This document shows positions 1 to 7,000 of a stretch of 13,461 nucleotides of DNA, piece after piece. The notes under the pieces were generated by a model. It ran no database searches. It was not told the DNA's origin and saw only the letters and a program-made list of their open reading frames with translations. Made by a program: the position numbers and the translations under genes. This stretch comes from Pseudomonadales bacterium. Its GTDB lineage: Bacteria; Pseudomonadota; Gammaproteobacteria; Pseudomonadales; Azotimanducaceae. Numbering within the stretch: position 1 is the stretch's first letter; every line of letters starts with the position of its first letter. The DNA lies in the NCBI GenBank assembly GCA_007128525.1, contig SKXG01000345.1, positions 1 through 13,461 of the forward strand, in the 5' to 3' direction.

Positions 1-56
1 CGTGGCTTGATGTCCGGTCCTGGTGTGGTAACGGATTTGCGCGGTGCAGCATCCAT
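1..56 (-). CDS. Possible 5' end of a gene downstream of gshB (partial)
   Basis: An ATG at position 56 (minus strand) opens a frame with no stop through the window edge, giving MDAAPRKSVTTPGPDIKP and running off. It lies 9 nt behind the gshB stop on the same strand, so it could be the next gene of a gshB operon. No clear ribosome binding site precedes the ATG, and 18 codons are too few to recognise a family. In P. aeruginosa the gene in this place is a TonB-family protein (tonB3), and a Pro/Lys-rich N-terminus would not contradict that, but this is positional inference only. It may also be non-coding. Confidence 0.3.
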   Translation of the reverse strand, partial: MDAAPRKSVTTPGPDIKP

Positions 57-65
57 GGCAGCAGG

Positions 66-1058
66 CTAGCGCGAGTGGGCGTCCAGCTCCTTCTCCAGTC
101 GATCCATAAGCATAGCGCCTATATCGAGTGAAAACTGCGCATCCAGTTCCCGAATGCAGGTCGGGCAGGTGACGTTTACCTCGGTCAGGTAGTCACCGAT
201 GACATCAATACCGACGAACCAGAGCCCGCGCCGCTTCAGCTCCGGGCCCAGCTGGGCGGCAATCCAGCGGTCGCGGTCGGTCAGCGGCCGGCCTTCGCCG
301 GTGCCGCCGGCAGCCAGATTGCCGCGTGCCTCACCCTGCCCCGGAATTCTGGCCAGCGCGTAGGGCACCGGCTCGCCGTCTATCAGCAGGATGCGCTTGT
401 CGCCGTCCTTGATCTCGGGCAGGTAGCGCTGGCCCATGATCAGCTCCTGGCCGTTGCGCGACAGTGTTTCGACAATAACGCTGAAGTTGGGGTCTCCGGC
501 CCGGACCACAAACACCGAGCTGCCGCCCATACCGTCGAGCCGTTTGAGCACCAGGTCGCCATGCTCGGCCTGAAATTCACGCAGCAGATCAGCACGCGAC
601 GTAATAATCAGTGGTGGGCAGCACTCCGGGAAAGCCGTTGCAAAAAACTTTTCATTGCAGTCCCGCAGGCTTTGGGGCCGGTTTGCCACCATCACCCCTT
701 GTGCTTCCAGCCGTTCCAGCAGGTAGGTCGTATAAATGTAGTCCATGTTGAACGGTGGATCCTTGCGCATCAGCACCAGGTCGATGTGCTCTGCCAACGG
801 CAGGTTCTGAACCGGTCCAAGCTGATACCAGGGCCTGTCACCGACGACGCCCGGGTCAAGCCGGTCGACAAAGGGCGCTGCCAGCGTCAAAGCCTGAACC
901 CGGCCCCACACCTGGTGTTCCCGGTAATAAAGATCCTGTTGCTGGATGTAGTTCACACGCCATCCGCGCAGCTGTGCCGTTCGGATCATCGCCAGGGTGC
1001 TATCTTTCTTCAGACTGAGTTCGTTGATGTTATCCATCACGAACAGGACGTTGACCAT
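66..1058 (-). CDS. gshB: Glutathione synthetase
   Basis: Catalyses the ATP-dependent ligation of gamma-glutamylcysteine and glycine, the second step of cytoplasmic glutathione synthesis. The 330-aa product is slightly longer than E. coli GshB (about 316 aa). The N-terminal domain has the family signatures KKDSTLAM (residues 17-24) and RKDPPFNMDY (98-107). The ATP-grasp domain shows LKRLDGMGGSSVF (171-183), the basic/acidic strand GDKRILLIDGEPVPYA (219-234), the glycine-rich loop RGNLAAGGTGE (245-255) and the metal-binding end LTEVNVTCPTCIREL (291-305). E293 and N295 correspond to the usual Mg ligands. The family normally reads NVTSPTC, so Cys298 is a mild variant. The ATG at 1058 is preceded by GAGGAAAG about 6 nt upstream. 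The gene is divergent from pilG, the arrangement known from Pseudomonas. Nothing suggests a functional link with pili beyond conserved neighbourhood. Confidence 0.97.
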   Translation of the reverse strand: MVNVLFVMDNINELSLKKDSTLAMIRTAQLRGWRVNYIQQQDLYYREHQVWGRVQALTLAAPFVDRLDPGVVGDRPWYQLGPVQNLPLAEHIDLVLMRKDPPFNMDYIYTTYLLERLEAQGVMVANRPQSLRDCNEKFFATAFPECCPPLIITSRADLLREFQAEHGDLVLKRLDGMGGSSVFVVRAGDPNFSVIVETLSRNGQELIMGQRYLPEIKDGDKRILLIDGEPVPYALARIPGQGEARGNLAAGGTGEGRPLTDRDRWIAAQLGPELKRRGLWFVGIDVIGDYLTEVNVTCPTCIRELDAQFSLDIGAMLMDRLEKELDAHSR

Positions 1059-1139
1059 GAGGCTTTCCTCGATTGCTCAAAGGCTTAGCACGACATGACC
1101 GAAAGTGGGCGGTGCTGCTGCGTGCTGCTGAGGGTGGGA

Positions 1140-1205
1140 AAGTAACCGGCGACTGTCGCTCGGGCAAGGGAAATGAGACCAAATTCCCTTTCTTGCCGGT
1201 GACTT
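1140..1205. repeat. Imperfect inverted repeat with 11-bp arms in the gshB-pilG spacer
   Basis: The arm AAGTAACCGGC (1140-1150) is matched in inverted orientation by GCCGGTGACTT (1195-1205), with 10 of 11 positions complementary. Between them a second, shorter dyad pairs GGGAA (1168-1172) with TTCCC (1184-1188). The nested arrangement could fold as a branched or interrupted stem, or could be a paired protein-binding site between the two divergent genes. No regulator consensus that I know matches it, so the function is open. Confidence 0.4.
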
Positions 1206-1265
1206 ATGGCCTGCCTTTGGGAAACATGATACAACGCGAGCCGGCTGTCCATAATGACAGGACCG

Positions 1266-1300
1266 GTCGCGCAAGTGGGCTTCCAAGCCCGCTACGCGAC
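1266..1300 (+). promoter_or_regulatory. Strong stem-loop in the pilG leader
   Basis: Positions 1266-1271 (GTCGCG) pair perfectly with 1295-1300 (CGCGAC). Inside, AGTGGGCTT (1274-1282) pairs with AAGCCCGCT (1285-1293), with one G-T wobble. Only a small internal loop (1272-1273 against 1294) and the CC tip are unpaired. That gives about 15 pairs in 35 nt, ending 32 nt before the pilG ATG. No T-run follows, so it does not look like an intrinsic terminator. It may be a 5' stabilising hairpin of the chp mRNA, a translational control element or a DNA dyad for a regulator. The fold is read from sequence; the role is inference. Confidence 0.5.
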
Positions 1301-1332
1301 ATGAGCCGCGCCACAACCAAGGACTGAGCTGG

Positions 1333-1719
1333 ATGGAAGAGGAACTTCAGGGCATTAAGGTTCTCGTCATCGACGACAGTAAGACCATCAGGCGCAGCGC
1401 CGAGACCTTGCTGGCCAAGGCCGGCTGTGAAGTCATCACCGCCACCGATGGCTTCGACGCGTTGGCCAAAATTGCCGATTCCCGGCCTGCAATCATCTTC
1501 GTCGACATCATGATGCCGCGTCTCGACGGCTATCAGACCTGCGCCCTGATCAAGAACAACAAAGAATTCGGCAAGACCCCGGTGGTCATGCTGTCCAGCA
1601 AGGACGGCTTATTCGACAAGGCCAAGGGCCGCGTGGTCGGTTCGGACCGCTACATTACCAAACCGTTTAGCAAGGAAGAATTGTTGGGCACCATCAGGGC
1701 GCTGGTCAGCACTGCCTAA
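1333..1719 (+). CDS. pilG: Twitching motility response regulator PilG
   Basis: Single-domain CheY-like receiver of 128 aa, the regulator phosphorylated by ChpA that promotes pilus extension and, in Pseudomonas, adenylate cyclase activation. Receiver landmarks are all present: acidic pair D14-D15 in VIDDSKTIRR, phospho-acceptor D58 in FVDIMMPRLDGY, S88 in MLSSKDG and K110 in YITKPF. The stretches KTIRRSAETLL, DGFDALAKIAD and FDKAKGRVVGSD are nearly identical to P. aeruginosa PilG, which separates it from generic CheY proteins. The N-terminal extension of about eight residues is also PilG-like. The start is an ATG with AAGGA about 9 nt upstream. It is the first gene of the operon, and pilH follows after 91 nt. 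Confidence 0.98.
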   Translation: MEEELQGIKVLVIDDSKTIRRSAETLLAKAGCEVITATDGFDALAKIADSRPAIIFVDIMMPRLDGYQTCALIKNNKEFGKTPVVMLSSKDGLFDKAKGRVVGSDRYITKPFSKEELLGTIRALVSTA

Positions 1720-1778
1720 TACGCTGGTGGCCGTTGGTCGGTACTGAGGTGCAAATCTGAAGTAGGAAAGAAGTAAAC

Positions 1779-1832
1779 GTGGACATGGCTACGAGAGGGG
1801 TAGCGTCGATATGGCAAGAATTCTGGTTGTAG
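1779..1832 (+). other. Possible 17-codon leader ORF overlapping the pilH start
   Basis: A GTG at 1779 is placed 8 nt after AGGAAAG (1764-1770), a better Shine-Dalgarno match than the one before pilH. The frame reads VDMATRGVASIWQEFWL and stops at 1830-1832, inside pilH, whose ATG is at 1811. Translation through this mini-ORF could couple to pilH initiation. A chance frame remains the more likely explanation, because nothing but position and ribosome binding site supports it. Confidence 0.2.
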
Positions 1833-2179
1833 AAGACTCACCGACGGATCAGCACCAGCTGGTTAACCTGTTGCAAAAAGCCGGCCATGAAGTCATCACG
1901 GCGAATTCCGGGGAGGAAGCGCTGAAGATGGCGGGCTTTGAGAAGCCCGACCTCATTCTGATGGATGTGGTGATGCCGGGCATGAACGGTTTTCAGGCCA
2001 CGCGCCAGCTGACCCGGGCACCGGACACCCGACACATTCCGGTCGTCATCGTATCCACCAAGAATCAGGATACGGACAAAGTCTGGGGTGAGCGACAGGG
2101 TGCTCGGGCCTATATCACCAAGCCGGTCGTTGAGAAGACCTTGATCAGCACCGTCGATCAGATCCTGAGCGCAGCCTAG
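1811..2179 (+). CDS. pilH: Twitching motility response regulator PilH
   Basis: Second CheY-like regulator of the Chp system (122 aa, receiver domain only). In Pseudomonas it opposes PilG: it favours retraction and/or acts as a phosphate sink. Key residues are E8-D9 in VVEDSPTDQHQL, phospho-acceptor D52 in LMDVVMPGMNGFQATRQL, S82-T83 in VIVSTKNQDTDKVWG and K104 in YITKPV. The TDQ-H-Q motif and the KVWGERQGA segment, with its Trp, are typical of PilH and differ from PilG. GAGGGG lies about 10 nt before the ATG. pilI begins 8 nt after its stop, so the two are surely co-transcribed. Confidence 0.97.
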   Translation: MARILVVEDSPTDQHQLVNLLQKAGHEVITANSGEEALKMAGFEKPDLILMDVVMPGMNGFQATRQLTRAPDTRHIPVVIVSTKNQDTDKVWGERQGARAYITKPVVEKTLISTVDQILSAA

Positions 2180-2187
2180 GAGACGGC

Positions 2188-2724
2188 ATGTCTGGCGCCC
2201 GGATACTGGAGATGTTGCGTGAGATCGAAGCCGACACCTTGCGCAACTCCGCCCGGCTGCCGTCCAAAGTTGACGAGCGGCCTGAGTGGCGTGGTCTGGG
2301 CTTTCAACTCGGTGGTGTGCGCCTGGTTTCGGCGCTGGGTGAAGTGGAAGAAATTCTCAAACCACCGCGTGTTACAGCGCTGCCCCGGGTCAGGGATTGG
2401 GTCCTCGGTGTTGCCAACGTCCGCGGACGTCTGATCCCCATTCTCGATATGCACCGCTTTCTGGGCATTGCGCCAACAGTTCCAAGAGTCAACTGGCGAA
2501 TTCTGATCGTGGAGGACAACGATCTGATCGCCGGGCTGCTGGTCGAGCAGTCACTCGGTCTGCAGCATTTTCACGAAGACGCCATGGAAACCGGCAGTCC
2601 CGAGGGGCTGCCTGTGCTTGCTCCGCACATTCGTGGGGTGTTCCGGCAAGGTGGTCGGGTGTTCTTTGTGATCAACCTGCGTGCCCTGATCAGGGACGAG
2701 GCCTTTTTGCACGTAACGGAATAA
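2188..2724 (+). CDS. pilI: CheW-like chemotaxis adaptor PilI
   Basis: Adaptor of 178 aa that links the PilJ receptor tip to the kinase ChpA in the inner-membrane-associated Chp array. A helical N-terminus (about 1-35) is followed by one CheW domain. The first half carries GLGFQLGGVRLVSALGEVEE (37-56) and ALPRVRDWVLGVANVRGRL (64-82), leading to the conserved PILDMHRFLG (84-93). The second half carries RILIVEDND (104-112), which occupies the usual central strand, and HIRGVFRQGGRVFFVINLRAL (147-167, a final strand-helix pair). Its ribosome binding site TAGGAGA overlaps the pilH stop codon, suggesting translational coupling. pilJ starts 14 nt after the stop. PilI is assigned over other CheW paralogues from operon position and N-terminal extension. 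Confidence 0.94.
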   Translation: MSGARILEMLREIEADTLRNSARLPSKVDERPEWRGLGFQLGGVRLVSALGEVEEILKPPRVTALPRVRDWVLGVANVRGRLIPILDMHRFLGIAPTVPRVNWRILIVEDNDLIAGLLVEQSLGLQHFHEDAMETGSPEGLPVLAPHIRGVFRQGGRVFFVINLRALIRDEAFLHVTE

Positions 2725-2738
2725 TGTGAGTCAGGGAT

Positions 2739-3968
2739 ATGAATACAGACAAGACGTTTGGTGGTCCGCTACTGGGCGCGTTGCTGCTGCTCTTGCTGGC
2801 GACACTCGGGGCCCTGCTGTACGCCTGGTTCGTAGAGGCACCCGGAGTCGGGCTGGGCCTGCCGGCGGCACTCGCTGGCCTGGTGTTGACCGGATTGCTT
2901 GGCTGGACGCTGTTGCGGGATGCACAGCGCCGCCTCAGTGAGCAGGCTACCCAGAATGACCGCAACCAGGCGGCCATTTTGCAGTTGCTTGATGAACTTG
3001 CAGATCTGGCTGAAGGTGACCTGCGGGTACATGCATCGGTTACTGAGAACTTTACAGGTGCCATCGCCGACTCCATCAACTTTGCCATCGACCAGATGCG
3101 TGGCCTGGTGGCCAACATCAACCAGGTCTCGCAACAGGTTGCCAAGGCAGCATCCGATACCCAGATGACCGCGCGCAATCTGGCTGAAGCTTCTGAGCAC
3201 CAGGCCAAAGAGATCGATGGGGCGTCAACGGCTGTGAATGAAATCGCTGTATCCATTGATCAGGTGTCATCGAATGCCGCAGAGTCCGCCGCGGTGGCCG
3301 AGCGTGCGGTTGCCATTGCGCACAAAGGCGCCGAGGTTGTGCAGGACACCATCGAAGGCATGGACAAGATTCGCAGCCAGATTCAGGAAACGTCCAAGCG
3401 CATCAAGCGTCTTGGCGAGAGCAGTCAGGAGATTGGCGACATCGTCTCCCTGATCAATGACATTGCTGATCAGACCAACATCCTGTCGTTGAACGCTGCT
3501 ATTCAGGCATCGATGGCCGGTGATGCCGGTCGCGGCTTCGCGGTGGTTGCAGACGAAGTACAACGTCTGGCTGAACGTTCATCTGCCGCTACCAAACAAA
3601 TTGCGGCACTGGTCAAAACCATTCAGACCGACACCAATGAAGCCGTAATTTCGATGGAGCAGACCACTGCCGAGGTGGTCAGCGGTGCCCGCCGGGCACA
3701 GGATGCCGGTGTCGCGCTGGAAGAGATCGAGAGTGTCTCCAATGACCTGGCCAAGTTGATTCAGACCATCAGTAATGCTGCCCGCCAGCAGGCTGCCTCA
3801 GCAGGCCACATCTCCAACACCATGACGGTCATTCAGGAGATCACCTCGCAGACGGCTCACGGTACCGACGCCACGGCCGACTCGATCGGCGATCTGGCGA
3901 CCCTGGCCAATGAAATGCGTATCTCCGTAGAGGGTTTCAAGTTGCCGGAGGACGTCAAGCATCAGTAA
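2739..3968 (+). CDS. pilJ: PilJ-type methyl-accepting chemotaxis receptor, lacking the periplasmic domain
   Basis: Receptor of the Chp system, 409 aa against about 680 in P. aeruginosa. Two hydrophobic helices (about 11-32 and 38-59) are separated by only about six residues (EAPGVG), so the large periplasmic sensor present in Pseudomonas PilJ is absent. After TM2 the protein aligns well with PilJ: RRLSEQATQNDRNQAAIL (64-81), a HAMP-like segment with GDLRV and ENFTGAIADSIN (93-114), then a long coiled-coil signalling domain. The tip DIADQTNILSLNAAIQASMAG (241-261) holds the PilJ-specific QASMAG, and DAGRGFAVVADEVQRLAER follows. It ends in a PilJ-like GFKLPE tail. The frame is intact and closed upstream by a TGA at 2727-2729, so the short form is not caused by a missed start. 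The ribosome binding site is weak (GTGAG about 8 nt before ATG). chpA follows without a pilK between. Confidence 0.95.
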   Translation: MNTDKTFGGPLLGALLLLLLATLGALLYAWFVEAPGVGLGLPAALAGLVLTGLLGWTLLRDAQRRLSEQATQNDRNQAAILQLLDELADLAEGDLRVHASVTENFTGAIADSINFAIDQMRGLVANINQVSQQVAKAASDTQMTARNLAEASEHQAKEIDGASTAVNEIAVSIDQVSSNAAESAAVAERAVAIAHKGAEVVQDTIEGMDKIRSQIQETSKRIKRLGESSQEIGDIVSLINDIADQTNILSLNAAIQASMAGDAGRGFAVVADEVQRLAERSSAATKQIAALVKTIQTDTNEAVISMEQTTAEVVSGARRAQDAGVALEEIESVSNDLAKLIQTISNAARQQAASAGHISNTMTVIQEITSQTAHGTDATADSIGDLATLANEMRISVEGFKLPEDVKHQ

Positions 3969-3997
3969 AGCTTGGTGCCGTCTTGACAGGGAAGTGA

Positions 3998-4018
3998 CCA
4001 CTGCCTGTGGACGCAGGC
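3998..4018 (+). other. Small hairpin between pilJ and chpA
   Basis: GCCTG (4003-4007) pairs with CAGGC (4014-4018) around a 6-nt loop. An alternative and mutually exclusive pairing is CCAC (3998-4001) with GTGG (4007-4010). It ends 17 nt before the preferred chpA start and has no T-run, so it is unlikely to terminate transcription. It could tune chpA translation, but short stems like this are common by chance at this base composition. Confidence 0.25.
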
Positions 4019-4035
4019 GTTGAATGGAAGAGTCA

Positions 4036-7000
4036 ATGAGCAACGGCCGCGACAACTTTGCGCTCGACTGGATCAAGCGTGAACTGGATGAAACGCTGAA
4101 ACAGGCGCGCCAGGCTCTGGAAGCCTATGCCGAAGAGCGGGACCGGACCCGCATGCGCGCCTGTCTGACCCACTTGCATCAGGTGCACGGCACGCTTCTG
4201 ATGCTGGAACTCGGTGGTGTTACGCTGCTCTCGGACGAGCTTGAGCAGCTTGCACAGGCCATGCTGGCTGGTCAGCTTGAAGATGAACAGGCCGGGCTGG
4301 AAGCTTTGATGCAGGGCATCGTCCAGCTGCCTGATTACCTCGAGCAGATACAGCGTGGCTTGCCAGATTCTCGTCGCATCGTGCTGCCGCTTGCCAACGA
4401 GGTAAGGCTGGCGCACGGCAAGGAAGCCCTACCGCATCCCAATGCCGGCAAGCAGAGCCTCTTTCAAATACCTAACGATACAACAGTGGCGCGCTTTGAT
4501 CGCATCGAAGGCGTCGAAAAAGTGCGGCGCATTCGGGCCGCCTATCAGCAGGTGCTGCTTGCCATTTTGCGTGGTGAGGACAAGCGCGGCAGCATTGCAA
4601 CGCTGAGCAAGGTGGCTGTGGGTCTCGAGCGAATCTGCGACGGCACACCGATGAGTGCCCTGTGGCGGACCTTTGGCGAGTTTGTTGCGTCGCTGGCATT
4701 GACCGATGAAGAGCTCGGCCCCGATGTCGTCAAACTGTTGCGCCGTGTCGATGCGGAAATGAAGGTGCTGATACAGCAGGGTGCTGCTGCACTGCGTCGC
4801 CCCCCTGCCACTGAATTGATGCAGGCCCTGATGCAAACCGCGCGACAACGCGGCCTGCGCAGCCCGCTGCTTGATGACCTTGAGGCAGCGGTCGCTGAAC
4901 AGGAGCCGGTGGATGCGCCGTCGACAACCGGCGATGACGCGCTGAGGACTGCAGCAGGGACGTTGCGAGAAGAACTCACCGGTATCAAGAATCAACTCGA
5001 TCTGTATGTGCGCAATGAAGACCGGTCGCAAGACAGCTTCCGGTCGATGCTCGCGCCGTTGAAGCAGATCGGCAGCACCCTGGGCGTACTCGGATTTGAC
5101 CGTGCACGCAACGTCCTCGCCGCTCAGGTTGAGCGGTTGTCTGCCGTTGAGGACGGCGCAGGTCTCGATGATGCGTTGCTGAGCGATGTGGCGGAAGCCT
5201 TGCTTGCGGTCGATCAAGAGCTGGCCAGTGCCGGAGGCCATGAGGGCGAGGCCGAGATGCTTGCGGGTGAAGCACGCGCCGTCGTCCTCGAACAGGCGAG
5301 GCTCGGCCTCGATCAAGTCAAGCAGGCGGTGGTGGACTATGTGTCCTCCCACTGGGACCAGTCCCGGCTGGCCGATGTGCCGCCCAATCTGGTCGCCGTT
5401 CGTGGTGCGCTGCAGCTCGCTGGTCTTGATCACCCGGCGCGTCTGATCGGGCGCTGTGCGCGCTATGTCGAAGCTGAGCTCTTTGCTGGCAAGCAGCCGG
5501 ACTGGCAAGCGCTGGACAACTTCGCGGACGCCATCAGTGGGATCGACTATTACCTGGAGCGGCTCTCTGAACAGAGCCGTGCTGCCGGTAACGACATTCT
5601 GGAACTGGTTGAAAGCAGTCTGCGCACACTGGGCTACGCCGATGTCGACCCGGGGCCCGCAGAGCTGACCCCGGAGGCTGGTACCTTGCCAGAGCAAGCG
5701 GCCGATTCCGAGGCTGCTTCTGCGCCGGCGCTTGAAGAACCGGAGCTCGATGCTCCAGTGTCCGATGCCTTTGAGTCCGAAGGGTCGGAACCGGCAGCGG
5801 CAGAGCCCGAGCCGGAGCCGGAGCCGGAAATGCTCGAGGCCGAACTGCCCCCATCAGCTGAGGTTTCGGCTGCAGCTGACGACGAGCCATTGCCCACTGC
5901 CGACCTCGCTGCCGATGAGGAGGCTGCAGGCAAGGGCGACCTGATGGATTCGCTGGTCAGCGATGATCTACTCGGGGACCTGCAGCAGGTGCCGGACGAT
6001 CAGGAGGACGCCACCGAAACTTCTGCGGATACACAAGCCCTTCCGGAGCCACTCGAAGCGGAGTCCTTGGAAGAGCTGTCGATTGATGAATTCACCGTCG
6101 ACGCAGACGACGACACCAGCGACGCGGATAACATCAGCCTGGATCAAGCAGGGCCGGAACTCAACGAGCTCGACATGACGGACGTCAGTCCGCCGCCGGC
6201 GTCTGCACCGGAGCCGGCGACCGCAGATGCCGACCTGGAAACCGGTGAACTTGACGAAGACATCCTGGAGATCTTCGTCGAAGAAGTCACGGAAGTGCTC
6301 GAGACACTGAGCGAGTGGTTACCGCGTTGGGCGCAAGCGCTGAACGATGAGGAAGCGCTGACCGAAACGCGCCGTGCCTTCCACACCCTGAAGGGCAGCG
6401 GTCGGATCGTTGGTGCCACCACGCTGGCCGAGCTGGCCTGGTCGGTTGAGAACATGCTCAACCGGGTGATGGACGGCACATTGCAGGCCAACTCGGACTT
6501 CCCTGCCCTTGTGGCCGAGGCAGTGGACGCCATGCCGCAGCTGCGTGACGCTTTCAGTGCCCGAACCAGTGCGCCTAACGAGGCTGATGTGGCGCAAATC
6601 ATGGAGCGTGCCGACCTGCTGGCTTCTGGGGGCTCGCTCGATGAGCTGTCATCTGGTGGTCGAGCCGATGAAGTCATCGACCTGACGCTGGCCGATGCCA
6701 AAGCCGAAGGGGCTCGGAGCACTTCAGACGACGACAAGGAGATGCTGCCCGAAATCGAGTTTGCCGACTCGGACCGGGCCGACGATGAAACCATGGGCCT
6801 GTTCGAGGCCGAGGCTGCGGATCATCTGGCGGCGCTGGAGGCTAGTTTTCTTGGCGATGATGCTCTGCCGGGGCGCCGCCTTGACGATGACATACTGCGC
6901 CGCTTCCACACATTGCGTGGCAGCGCCAGTGTTGCCGGCATCGCCCCTGTCTATCGCATCGCATCGGCGCTGAACGAAGTTGCTGTCGCCGTGCATGACA

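Larger units (their letters stand above)
1059..1332. other. Divergent intergenic region between gshB and pilG
   Basis: This 274-bp stretch must hold the start signals for both gshB (leftward) and the pilG operon (rightward). I see no gene in it: the open frames crossing it have no ribosome binding site or recognisable product. The best rightward -10-like hexamer is CATAAT at 1250-1255, with no convincing -35 at 16-18 nt. If used, transcription would begin near 1261-1263, at the foot of the hairpin listed separately. No good gshB promoter was found by eye. The octamer AAGTGGGC occurs at 1103-1110 and 1273-1280, and a wide dyad spans 1140-1205. The pilG ribosome binding site is AAGGA about 9 nt before its ATG. 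Confidence 0.5.

Noticed and set aside
561..1088. 175-codon plus-strand frame opposite gshB
   Set aside because: It is antisense to the conserved ATP-grasp and N-terminal domains of gshB, and has neither recognisable motifs nor a ribosome binding site.
1266..1300. Intrinsic terminator
   Set aside because: The stem is strong but is followed by ATGAGCCGCG, not a T-run. On the other strand it would lie upstream of gshB, not after a gene.
2739..2900. Possibility that short PilJ results from a frameshift or misplaced start
   Set aside because: The frame is closed upstream by TGA at 2727-2729 and pilI ends just before. Both transmembrane helices are present in one continuous frame, so there is no room for or remnant of a periplasmic domain.
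2690..3256. 188-codon minus-strand frame opposite pilJ
   Set aside because: pilJ is unambiguous here and the reverse frame shows only composition-driven Ser/Arg/Ala sequence.
4024..4035. chpA start at the upstream ATG (4024)
   Set aside because: It is possible, but it has a weaker ribosome binding site and adds four residues not found in Pseudomonas ChpA, whose N-terminus aligns exactly from the ATG at 4036.
4429..5697. A 422-codon open frame on the minus strand opposite chpA
   Set aside because: It lies wholly inside the strongly supported chpA gene. Its translation has no recognisable domain and no good ribosome binding site. Long antisense frames are expected opposite GC-rich coding sequence.
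5803..5829. CRISPR-like or tandem repeat element
   Set aside because: It is a short in-frame Pro-Glu codon repeat within chpA, with no spacers and no repeat array.
6144..6794. Ser-rich 216-codon frame on the minus strand, and similar ones at 5634-5933 and 7383-7805
   Set aside because: The Ser/Ala-rich composition is what the acidic, Ala/Pro-rich ChpA sequence gives when read in reverse. These are shadows, not genes.
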